Assembly (NCBI RefSeq): GCF_019216885.1
Contig: NZ_JAAQRC020000001.1
Location: forward strand, 1,550,001 to 1,614,000
DNA length: 64,000 nucleotides
Source of the DNA: Methylobacterium sp. SyP6R
GTDB taxonomy: Bacteria; Pseudomonadota; Alphaproteobacteria; Rhizobiales; Beijerinckiaceae
Direction of reading: 5' to 3'
Made by a program: the position numbers and the translations under genes. The notes beneath the pieces were generated by a model that worked only from the letters and a program-made list of their open reading frames with translations, was not told where the DNA came from and made no database searches. Shown here one piece after another: positions 45,878-53,497 of this stretch; position 1 is the stretch's first letter, and every line of letters starts with the position of its first letter.

Positions 45878-46913
45878 ATGTACAATGGAGCCCTGTGCCG
45901 CGGCAGCGGCCAGCGCCAGAGACGATACTATTGGAGTAGAAAGGTCAGTAGAGGCGCGAACACTGCCCACTCAAATAAACTTGAGAAGGTATCGCAAGGC
46001 AGGCTCTCACGCGAAAAAATCGGCGCCGGCTGCAAACATGCAGCATAATACCTCTTGTATAAGGATTAAAAAATACACCGCTAATCACAGTTTCCGCTGC
46101 TTATTCGATAGCAATGCTGCCCAACCATTACCAATGCGCGGTCATAGCACCTTGTGGCCATTTGGGAATACGTAGCCATGCTTGGTGTACCGAAGCGAGC
46201 CTATCAGATAGGCTAGTGGCATCCCCGCCAGAACCCGTCGGCGCGCCACCACGGGCGCCTCCAAATTATGAGCTGTGCGCGAGAGCAGGATCTCGTCAAC
46301 CTTCACCGCATCTACAACCGGACGGCGTGGTGCTCCGGCAGCCGCATCCTGCTCACGCTTCTGATCTTCGCGCTCGCCCTATATAATGCGATAACGCTCA
46401 CCGTAGACAACATAATCGAGCAAATTGCGAGGTCGGCGCATCCGGGCGCGCCGCATCTATTGTAATCACACACACTTATCCGATGCCACTTCGGTAAAGC
46501 GAGTGGTTTGCGGTGTATTAGACTGATTTTACTTGCCCTTACCCCATAGTCGGATCTGTGGGCGACCATTCCTCACGGCCATGGAGCCGCCTTAGCATTC
46601 TTGCAAGGAGCCGGCAGCTCTAACAAAAGCTCGCTTAAGCCTGCCTTCGTCCTGGAGCTATACCCTCTACTACGGCACATGAACGGCTAATTTCGAGCTA
46701 AGGATATTAGCATAGCTCTCGTGAGAAGGCCTTTTCGATATTCGATACACATGCTAATGATGCCCACAAATCGATCAACGCTCGCTCGAAGTAACAAGAC
46801 ATGAACAATCTAACCCACCATAGAACCCAAAATAATTCGTCGAAGCAAGATTTGCCAAGCTAAGAACGGTCGCAAAAACATTACTTTTAGCAAAAATCGA
46901 GAATACGGAGCTA
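45878..46913. other. AT-rich 1-kb stretch without convincing gene
   Basis: Frames here are short and have no recognisable product; a 65-codon frame at 46,268-46,465 with one hydrophobic helix is the best but unconvincing. The region precedes the ATPase operon and probably holds its promoter. Confidence 0.4.
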
Positions 46914-46916
46914 GTG

Positions 46917-48872
46917 ATGCTTAAAAGTTGGGCCATTTCAAATTTTAAATCGTTCGGAGATAGAACTGAGATCGATCTTGCACCAATAACAGTGATAGCG
47001 GGGGCAAATAGTAGTGGAAAAAGTACTATTTTACAAAGTATCCTCCTCTTAAAGCAAACCGTGCAATATGTTCCGGTGAGTAGGGCGATAGGTCTTAATG
47101 GTCCTATATTAAAGCTTGGACGATTTGACGACATAAAAAACGCAACTAGTAAGTCAAATTCGATATCTCTCGAGTGGGAACTTACGGAAGTAGGTGCTTA
47201 TAAGCCGCAGGGCGGACAAGAAAATTTAGGTTTTATGTATTATGGTATGTACACAAACATAGACGTTGAGAATGTGAAGTACGGAATATCTTTTGCAGTT
47301 GATGACGATTTAAGTAGGGAGCAGTCATCAAGCGAAGGATTAAAAATAACAGGTGAGCTCAGGCAGCTCCAGCCGGTCCTTGAGCAGGTCTACGTCTACG
47401 CAGATTACCATAATAAAGATAACGATAATCGGTTTTTGAGCAGTGCGAGGCTAAAACTTAGTAGAAAATCAAGCGATATTATGAGCCACGACGAGAGCAG
47501 GACGGGATCTCACGAGGCAGCAAAACTCCTCAGCTATAAAATTGACTATATAGATAGCAGCACAAAGAGCGAAATCAGTCAGCAGCGCCCAGACCCTCGC
47601 CTATTGGGTGCAAACGTTCAACATTTTCTGCCTTATCAGATCGGCATGTCTTATAATAAGCGTCGAGACTTATCCTATAAGGCAGCCGTCGTCATAACTT
47701 CTACTCCGCACTCTCATCAGTATCAATTTGACAGAGAGGCTATCTCCGTAATAATCGATAGGGAAGTAGCACTGTATATTTTAGAAATTATTGAAGATAA
47801 GTTTGCACAAGAGAGTTTTCCTCAATTTCGTCCTAGCCCACATGCACGGTTAATCGAAGCTAAGCAGTCAGTGGTGGCCCGTAGCTATACGGCAGGTGAT
47901 TTTTCGGCGCTGCTAGATTCGACCTTAAGATGGCTTGATGCAAGAAGCCGCGCAGCTGTTAGGGCCACTCTGAATGATTGTTTGGTAAATATTCAAGAAA
48001 AAATTGGGCGATCGCTCGAACTCAGTACCGATATTGGATTTCAAGCAAGCTCGCCCAGAGTTATGTGGCATGTTGCTGATCAAGCAAATAATTTTTTCCG
48101 ACATTCTATAAGATATTTAGGTCCACTACGAGATGAGCCTAAGCCTATCTATCCGCTCGAAGCTGTAGCCAATCCAACAGACGTAGGCTACAAAGGAGAG
48201 CACACTGCCGCAGTTCTTGACTTAAATCGGGATCGTCAAGTTACCTACATTTCAAGCTCCAATGCGCAACTTCCTATTGGCGCGAGACCAATCACAACTT
48301 CTTTACATAGCGCAGTAGTGGACTGGCTCACCTATCTGGGTGTGGCAGAGGGAGTACGCACTAGTGATCTGGGCAAAATGGGACATCAACTTCAGGTAAA
48401 GACTGGAGGTATCGCCAAAGAGCACGACTTAACAAACGTTGGCGTTGGAGTTAGTCAGCTTCTGCCAATCATCGTCATGGCTTTATTATCTCCGATCCCA
48501 TCAACATTAATTTTTGAGCAGCCAGAATTGCACCTTCATCCAAGAGTTCAAACAAGATTAGCGGATTTTTTTATTAGTTTGGGTCTTTCCAGGAGGCAGT
48601 GCATCTTAGAAACTCACAGCGAATATATGATTGAGCGACTGCGGCGTAGGATTGCTGAAGCTGAAGAAGACCTTCTGCAATCAAGCATAAAAATATATTT
48701 TACTCATCGAGTAGAAGGAAATACCGTGTGCGAAGCGATCCAAGTCACAAAATATGGTGCAATAAAAAATTGGCCGCCAGATTTCTTTGACCAAAGCCAA
48801 GAAGAGACTGCTGAAATATTGAAAGCAGCTCAACGAAAACTAAAAATAGACCGACAAAATAGCAAGAAATAA
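46917..48872 (+). CDS. AAA15/OLD-like ATPase (DUF3696-type)
   Basis: The 651-residue protein starts MLKSWAISNFKSFGDRTEIDL with Walker A GANSSGKST (29-37), long insertion, and a C-terminal ABC-like region: LTNVGVGVSQLLPIIV (signature) and LIFEQPELHLHP (Walker B, Glu534-537), then ILETHSEYMI. This is the SMC/RecF-like ATPase of OLD and DUF3696 proteins, often found in phage-defence loci with an effector partner. GGAG six bases upstream chooses ATG 46917. The gene is AT-rich, unlike the chromosome. The next gene is 21 nt on. ATPase is firm; defence role is inferred. Confidence 0.88.
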   Translation: MLKSWAISNFKSFGDRTEIDLAPITVIAGANSSGKSTILQSILLLKQTVQYVPVSRAIGLNGPILKLGRFDDIKNATSKSNSISLEWELTEVGAYKPQGGQENLGFMYYGMYTNIDVENVKYGISFAVDDDLSREQSSSEGLKITGELRQLQPVLEQVYVYADYHNKDNDNRFLSSARLKLSRKSSDIMSHDESRTGSHEAAKLLSYKIDYIDSSTKSEISQQRPDPRLLGANVQHFLPYQIGMSYNKRRDLSYKAAVVITSTPHSHQYQFDREAISVIIDREVALYILEIIEDKFAQESFPQFRPSPHARLIEAKQSVVARSYTAGDFSALLDSTLRWLDARSRAAVRATLNDCLVNIQEKIGRSLELSTDIGFQASSPRVMWHVADQANNFFRHSIRYLGPLRDEPKPIYPLEAVANPTDVGYKGEHTAAVLDLNRDRQVTYISSSNAQLPIGARPITTSLHSAVVDWLTYLGVAEGVRTSDLGKMGHQLQVKTGGIAKEHDLTNVGVGVSQLLPIIVMALLSPIPSTLIFEQPELHLHPRVQTRLADFFISLGLSRRQCILETHSEYMIERLRRRIAEAEEDLLQSSIKIYFTHRVEGNTVCEAIQVTKYGAIKNWPPDFFDQSQEETAEILKAAQRKLKIDRQNSKK

Positions 48873-48893
48873 TTAGATGGGGTGCGTTGATCT

Positions 48894-49949
48894 ATGAAGC
48901 CGGTTGTAATTTTTGATGCAAGTCTGTTCGCGATACCTAACGCTGCCGAACAGCCCGCAGATATAGAACTCATTCTAGGCAGGATCAATACTTGGGCGGA
49001 ACGGACAGAGAAGCAAAACTGCGTTGATTTTGCTGTTTTAAGTGACATTATTGAAACATTAACATCGTCGAACTGCTTCCCGGCAACTCATAATATCCAG
49101 TCGCTACTCGATTTATATGAATTATCTCACGTATTTAGCGCGCATGAATTGAATGGTAGAATATTTAGCATTCTGAGCCGCTCCGATTACGTCCATGAGA
49201 TATTAAATATCGAAATAGGAGAAATTTGTACACCACTGTTGCCGGAAATCGATACCTCCACATCTCATAGTACCATACTCGTTGAAGCACTTCATAAGAC
49301 TATAGCTTCCGTTGTTACTTCTGCTAAAAAAGATATATCTCGGGTCGTAATAGGGTATCCGGCAAAAAAATCTGAAATTGACGTATCATTTGGCTACAAG
49401 TCATATATTGATAGCGAGAACAATTTTAATAAAATAGATGATTGGATTATGGTTGCGGAAAAAATTAAAATCGTAGATAACCCAGCTGAATTTCTGACAA
49501 GTCTCGATCCAGATGTCATGTGGAGCTATGCAGAAACAAGTGTGGAAATTAGCCTTTCTATAAATTTAAAAATAGCCTCAACCCTCAACATAAATATTGA
49601 TAAAATCCCCCTGTCTGCGCCTTACAGTTTTGTTGTTGGCACTGAATTTTTGTCGTCTCTACGCCGAAACCAAGCGTACGGTATCGCGCCGTTTTCTGCT
49701 ACAGTCTTGGAAAAATGCGTAGAGGCCGTAACGCAAACAAAGGGCACCTTCGTTCGAGATTTTAACATAAAACGCATCGCCGATGACGCCGACGGAAGAC
49801 GCATGCACATTACAAAAAGCCATGAGGCTCTGCGTCTGTTGTTTTGGGTAAAACAAAACAACATCGTCGAATTAGCAAACATTGGACCTAAAAACGAGCT
49901 AAAAATAGTGCCCGGCGATCACAAATTTGCTGTCCACGCAATATTTTAA
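48894..49949 (+). CDS. Unrecognised 351-residue partner of ATPase
   Basis: I do not recognise this protein. It begins MKPVVIFDASLFAIPNAAEQ, an early hydrophobic strand followed by Asp that is PIN-like in pattern, but no further acidic PIN residues are clear. The middle has ADIELILGRINTWAE, DISRVVIGYP and SFVVGTEFLSSLRR; the end is KIVPGDHKFAVHAIF. It is acidic, without membrane helices or signal peptide. It is co-directional with the ATPase (21-nt gap), equally AT-rich, so the two are one operon. Probably the effector or accessory of the ATPase. Confidence 0.7.
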   Translation: MKPVVIFDASLFAIPNAAEQPADIELILGRINTWAERTEKQNCVDFAVLSDIIETLTSSNCFPATHNIQSLLDLYELSHVFSAHELNGRIFSILSRSDYVHEILNIEIGEICTPLLPEIDTSTSHSTILVEALHKTIASVVTSAKKDISRVVIGYPAKKSEIDVSFGYKSYIDSENNFNKIDDWIMVAEKIKIVDNPAEFLTSLDPDVMWSYAETSVEISLSINLKIASTLNINIDKIPLSAPYSFVVGTEFLSSLRRNQAYGIAPFSATVLEKCVEAVTQTKGTFVRDFNIKRIADDADGRRMHITKSHEALRLLFWVKQNNIVELANIGPKNELKIVPGDHKFAVHAIF

Positions 49950-50145
49950 TTTATTATTACATAGAAAATACACTTAAAGTACCTGTGTAGAGATATGCGA
50001 TGAGGTAGGCGGCGTGGGACGCGATCAGGCGTTGATGGTCTTGAGCAGGGCTGTGAAGGTGCAAGTACCCAATAGGCAGCGATGTTGGCTACCGCGCGCA
50101 CGTCCGCATCGCTGACGGCCGTCCACATAGCACGATAGCTGTTTA

Positions 50146-50247
50146 TCAGCAGATACGAGCGCCAAGGTCGAGTGCAACGTAGGACGCCAACACCGCGATG
50201 ACGATGGAAAGCGCGGCGAAGGCGACGTTATAGCTGGTATTGACCAT
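50146..50247 (-). pseudogene. N-terminal fragment of MHYT-domain signalling protein
   Basis: Minus-strand ATG 50247 with AGGAAG upstream encodes MVNTSYNVAFAALSIVIAVL then ASYVALDLGARIC-stop (33 residues), matching the first helix of MHYT-domain proteins. The rest of a normal MHYT-GGDEF protein is absent; only the start survives. Confidence 0.6.
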
Positions 50248-50394
50248 GGGACTTCCTGCTGGTTATCAGATTAACCATGAAACAAAATCGCATTTATGTT
50301 GAATAAATCCCCTATTTTTGAATACAACGAGCGGTGCGGCACGCTGGCGAGAGTGCATGCTCGCGCCTCTTAGACCTGATTCGGCCGCATACCT

Positions 50395-50487
50395 TGCAAC
50401 GTGGTGATTCCTCGCATCGCTGCCAGCTGCGGGCTCGAGTAGGGACGTGGCGCCCTCTGCCCTCAGTTCCGCGGTTTTGCGCGCCAA
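50395..50487 (-). pseudogene. Short remnant of recombinase C-terminal module
   Basis: Minus-strand residues LARKTAELRAEGATSLLEPA resemble the segment LARDIAELRAEGATSLRKLA of the recombinase at 61,430-62,101. Similarity stops within about 25 residues, so it is a decayed fragment. Confidence 0.4.
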
Positions 50488-50496
50488 ATCTTTAGC

Positions 50497-50766
50497 TCAG
50501 TGCCTCGCCAGCCGGCGGACTACACCGAGGCGCTGGCGAGGGCTGAGCGATGGCGCTCGCCCTCCAATCCAGAAGCCGCGCGCTGCCAGACACCCTCGAC
50601 CGGGGCGCAGCACCGCGACCACCACATCCAGCCGGCGGGCGGCAGCCTCGAGCGCCACCAAGTCGGCGCCGCAGGCCTCGAACGTGCCGGTCACCAGCGC
50701 CTCACGCCGCCGGGCCTCACCCTCACCGATGCCGGCTTCCTCCGGGTCGCCTCGAGGTCTAAGCAC
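50497..50766 (-). CDS. Possible small hypothetical protein
   Basis: An 89-residue frame (GTG 50766, AGGGTGG upstream) reads VTGTFEACGADLVALEAAARRLDVVVAV, a plausible globular opening, and it follows the minus-strand operon below by 96 nt. No family is recognised; it may be spurious in this GC-rich DNA. Confidence 0.35.
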   Translation of the reverse strand: MLRPRGDPEEAGIGEGEARRREALVTGTFEACGADLVALEAAARRLDVVVAVLRPGRGCLAARGFWIGGRAPSLSPRQRLGVVRRLARH

Positions 50767-50862
50767 CCACCACCCTGGCGGCTTCAGGTCCCGGGCGGCG
50801 GCACGTCGGCCACCGATGGCGGGGCGAGGTCCGCGACCGCGGCGCCCGCCCGTTCAAGGCCT

Positions 50863-51381
50863 CTACGCGGCGCTAGCGAGCGCCTGACGTAGCAGCGCCA
50901 CCACGTCCTCATGCGCGGTCTCCGGCCAGTCGTTGAACACGGCCGGCCCGGCCATATCAGGCAGCAGGGCGCACAACCGGTCCTCAACGACGTCGCCGAT
51001 CGCCGGATCCTGGCCGGCCGCCCGATCGATGGCGCCTTCCAGGCTCCAAGCCACGGCCCGGGGGCTGGTGGGCGAGCACGGCCGCCCAACGGCATCCCGA
51101 GCACCTGCGCCGCGGCACCACCGCGCCGGGTCGGCGAGCAGGGCGATCATCCGGGCGATGACCTGGTGCGCCGCGACGGGGCTACGGTCCTCAAGCTCAA
51201 GGTCCCGGTCCCCACCACGCATCCACCCGACCTGCGAGCCGTACCCCTCGGGAGCGCCAAGCGACGGCTCGGCGTCGGCACCGTCCTCGAGGTCCGGGTC
51301 TTGGTCGAGCTGGTCAAGGATGCTGATGATGCGCTCGGCGGCCAGCTCGAGGCTGGCGCGCATGGTCGGGCTGACGGGCAT
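50863..51381 (-). CDS. Hypothetical protein, acidic
   Basis: The 172-residue product begins MPVSPTMRASLELAAERIISILDQLDQDPDLEDGADAEPSLGA-like acidic sequence; LDQDPDLEDG and EPSLGAPEG are segments seen in hypothetical proteins of rhizobia-like genomes. GGAG eight bases upstream. Second gene of the operon facing the XRE repressor. Confidence 0.65.
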   Translation of the reverse strand: MPVSPTMRASLELAAERIISILDQLDQDPDLEDGADAEPSLGAPEGYGSQVGWMRGGDRDLELEDRSPVAAHQVIARMIALLADPARWCRGAGARDAVGRPCSPTSPRAVAWSLEGAIDRAAGQDPAIGDVVEDRLCALLPDMAGPAVFNDWPETAHEDVVALLRQALASAA

Positions 51382-51399
51382 GTTATGTTCTCCGTTGGT

Positions 51400-51726
51400 T
51401 CAGTGGGTGGCGGCGCGGCGAGCGGCATGAGCCGCCGCCCAAGCGGTCTTGAGCCCGTGCGCCATCGCGGTGCGCCAGCAGCCGCGGGCGAGGCAGCCAT
51501 TCAGGACGGCACGAGCGTGGTGGACGGCGAAGGCCATGATGGCCCGGCGATCGAAGCCATCCGCCGCCGTCCAGAGCCCGGCCTTGGTGCCGCTCGCGGC
51601 CCGCAGGGCCTCCACCCTGGCGGCTTGCACGCTCTCCAGGTAGGCGCGGCGGGCCACCGCCGGCCGGCGCTCGGCCTGAAGCTCGTGCATCGCGATGGAC
51701 CAGGAGAGGGATCGGCACGCGGCCAT
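51400..51726 (-). CDS. Hypothetical protein controlled by operator
   Basis: The 108-residue helical, Ala-rich protein (MAACRSLSWSIAMHELQAER) starts at ATG 51726 with AGGTGA upstream. It faces the XRE repressor gene; operator site 1 lies 16 nt upstream of it. Function unknown. Next gene follows after 18 nt. Confidence 0.6.
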   Translation of the reverse strand: MAACRSLSWSIAMHELQAERRPAVARRAYLESVQAARVEALRAASGTKAGLWTAADGFDRRAIMAFAVHHARAVLNGCLARGCWRTAMAHGLKTAWAAAHAARRAATH

Positions 51727-51741
51727 GGGCGTTCACCTATT

Positions 51742-51756
51742 GGTGATAAAATCACC
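51742..51756. promoter_or_regulatory. Operator site 1 (GGTGATAAAATCACC)
   Basis: Perfect dyad GGTGAT-AAA-ATCACC, 16 nt upstream of the minus-strand operon start. Identical to site 2; six bases after it (ATATGA) also match. Confidence 0.8.
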
Positions 51757-51798
51757 ATATGAGGTGTAGCCGTCACTGGTTTGATGTCAACCTCTTAA

Positions 51799-51813
51799 GG
51801 TGATAAAATCACC
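51799..51813. promoter_or_regulatory. Operator site 2 over XRE ribosome site
   Basis: Second identical dyad, ending two bases before ATG 51816 and covering its AAGG ribosome site. It implies autorepression by the XRE protein. Confidence 0.8.
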
Positions 51814-51815
51814 AT

Positions 51816-52055
51816 ATGAAGCCATTTCAATCCCGCATGGCCCGGGCAGCACTCGCCTGGAGCACACAGGATCTCGCGCGAGAGGCCGAGGTTGGTGTAA
51901 ACACCGTTAACCGCTTCGAGGCGGGACAGGACGCGCGCGTGAGCAGCGTCGAAAAGATGCAACGGGCCCTGGAGAAGGGCGGCGTCGAGTTCATCCCGGA
52001 GAATGGCACCAGCATGGGCAGCGGTGCCGGCGTGCGGATGCGCGACAGCGGGTGA
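51816..52055 (+). CDS. Small XRE-type repressor
   Basis: The 79-residue protein is essentially a helix-turn-helix domain: WSTQDLAREAEVGVNTVNRFEAGQD, followed by VSSVEKMQRALEKGGVEFIPENG. It resembles prophage immunity regulators. The two operators, on both sides of the divergent promoter region, suit it as their binder. It likely controls the opposing operon. Confidence 0.82.
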   Translation: MKPFQSRMARAALAWSTQDLAREAEVGVNTVNRFEAGQDARVSSVEKMQRALEKGGVEFIPENGTSMGSGAGVRMRDSG

Positions 52056-52141
52056 CTGCCGGCGGTAGCCGGTCCAATCGAGGCTCAAAACAACAAATAA
52101 TTGACCCCCGAATTGCTCCGTAGGAAGCAGGACGCGAAAAT

Positions 52142-52318
52142 TCACACCTCAAAATTAGGCAGGTATTTTTCCACGAATTCTTCGACAATCTCATCTATGC
52201 TTCGACCTGTGGTTTCCGATAGATGCTCTAATTTACGAACGATCTCCTCATCAAGCTGGAGGCGAATTCTTCTTTTGTTGTGTTCCGTCACAACGCTCAA
52301 GTGGTTGTTCTCAGCCAT
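52142..52318 (-). CDS. 58-residue ribbon-helix-helix protein
   Basis: Minus-strand ATG 52318 (GAGGGGGAAC upstream) encodes an RHH: RRIRLQLDEEIVRKLEHL then TTGRSIDEIVEEFVEKYLP. It is a probable antitoxin- or Arc-like DNA-binding protein. No toxin gene adjoins. Its codons are more AT-rich than chromosomal genes. Confidence 0.65.
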   Translation of the reverse strand: MAENNHLSVVTEHNKRRIRLQLDEEIVRKLEHLSETTGRSIDEIVEEFVEKYLPNFEV

Positions 52319-52651
52319 TGTTCCCCCTCGCGCCTGGCCTAGGCGGCAAAGCAGTCTACTGAGCCAGCGGCCACGCTTGAAGTAGCGGCGGCAGCCCTAT
52401 AATGCGCTGCCGACCGAGAATTGCATTATGCTCTGATGGCTGCCGCTGGACAGTGAGTGGATGGGCGCCTAAGCCTTCATCCGAGGGCTGCTACGCTCTT
52501 GGTGGATGAGCGCATCGATCAGCCGCGCGCTCAATGACCGGACTACCGCACGCTCAACGGCCGGGGTCACCCGTGTCACAGCGCGTCGCATCGCATCGGC
52601 GGCAACCCGAACGACTGACGCGCTTCAGGCGCATCAGCGGAGCCATACGCG
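52319..52651. other. Gap without recognised gene
   Basis: Nothing supportable is seen; it separates the RHH gene from the small plus-strand gene. Confidence 0.4.
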
Positions 52652-52831
52652 ATGACAACCACCTCAGCTCAGAACCGTGACCGTGAACACGCCGTCCTCT
52701 CGGCGGTGACCGCGGCCTTCGTCTACTCGGACCACCTCTCGGGCAAGGCCCGGATCGGGGGCCTATCCGACGATGACGCGCGCCGCCTGCTGGCGGAGGC
52801 CCGGGAGGCTCAGGCGCGCCTCGCCGGTTGA
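52652..52831 (+). CDS. Possible 59-residue helical protein
   Basis: ATG 52652 (GCGGAG upstream) opens a frame MTTTSAQNRDREHAVLSAVTA and ends DDDARRLLAEAREAQARLAG. The acidic helical pattern is plausible for a small phage protein. The strong hairpin follows 33 nt after its stop. Confidence 0.5.
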   Translation: MTTTSAQNRDREHAVLSAVTAAFVYSDHLSGKARIGGLSDDDARRLLAEAREAQARLAG

Positions 52832-52863
52832 GGTACAGGCCGCGGCCAGGGCTCGGCCTTCTA

Positions 52864-52900
52864 CGATCCCGAAACGATTGAGGACATCGTTTCGGGATCG
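52864..52900. terminator. Strong bidirectional terminator
   Basis: CGATCCCGAAACGAT (52864-52878) and its perfect inverse (52886-52900) form a 15-bp stem with a 7-nt loop, 36 nt past the end of the leftward tail-gene block and near the convergent small gene. Confidence 0.8.
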
Positions 52901-52935
52901 TTCGGGGATCGGTACCCCAACAAGAGCGCCGGGGC

Positions 52936-53493
52936 TCAAACCACTCCGGTATCGACAGCGTCAATGTTGAACGAGAGGTAGTGCCCGCCAATCTTGTCCT
53001 CGCCACAGAGGATCGGGATGCGGGTACCGATCTCCACCGTGTTCTTCGGTGGACCCAGGTAGTGGGACTTCTTCTCGTCCTTGTCCCTGTTGTCGCGCTT
53101 CGGCGTGTTGAACATCTGGAGGATGCCACCGATTACCAGCATGATGCCAAGCTTCATCAAGATCGGCGCGAAGGTCGGCATGACCGGACCAAGAACGAGG
53201 CTCGCCGCGATCAACACGGCCCCGATGACGATCTGGAAGAAGCCCCCGTTCTTGCCACCGTTGAGCTGAGGGAAGATGTGGATGTCCTGGGCGTCGGTCG
53301 GAGCAAGTAGGCTCTCCAGGGTCTCGTGCCCGACCACCTTGACCCGCAGGGGGCCGGTGATCGCGTTGCCGCCGAAACCAGGCAGCTGCCGGCTGATCGC
53401 CTTCAGCGCCTCGGCGACAGTCGACGCACGGATTTCGATCGGCTCAGGATGGATGCTCTTCAAAGAGCCGTGAAGATGAATACGCCGCAGCAT
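52936..53493 (-). CDS. Phage tail assembly protein (lambda I-like)
   Basis: The 185-residue product begins MLRRIHLHGSLKSIHPEPIE with VAEALKAISRQLPGF, then two glycine-rich hydrophobic segments (90-125), as in lambda tail assembly protein I. It ends with a hydrophilic domain. It starts 4 nt after the tape-measure stop. In lambda the tail-tip J gene follows; here a terminator follows instead. Confidence 0.75.
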   Translation of the reverse strand: MLRRIHLHGSLKSIHPEPIEIRASTVAEALKAISRQLPGFGGNAITGPLRVKVVGHETLESLLAPTDAQDIHIFPQLNGGKNGGFFQIVIGAVLIAASLVLGPVMPTFAPILMKLGIMLVIGGILQMFNTPKRDNRDKDEKKSHYLGPPKNTVEIGTRIPILCGEDKIGGHYLSFNIDAVDTGVV

Positions 53494-53497
53494 GGTC

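Noticed and set aside
46268..46465. 65-codon plus-strand frame with one hydrophobic helix
   Set aside because: No ribosome site or similarity; likely chance in AT-rich DNA.
52652..52831. Pairing of the 58-residue RHH gene with this gene as a toxin-antitoxin
   Set aside because: They are on opposite strands, 333 nt apart, and the second protein has no toxin motif.
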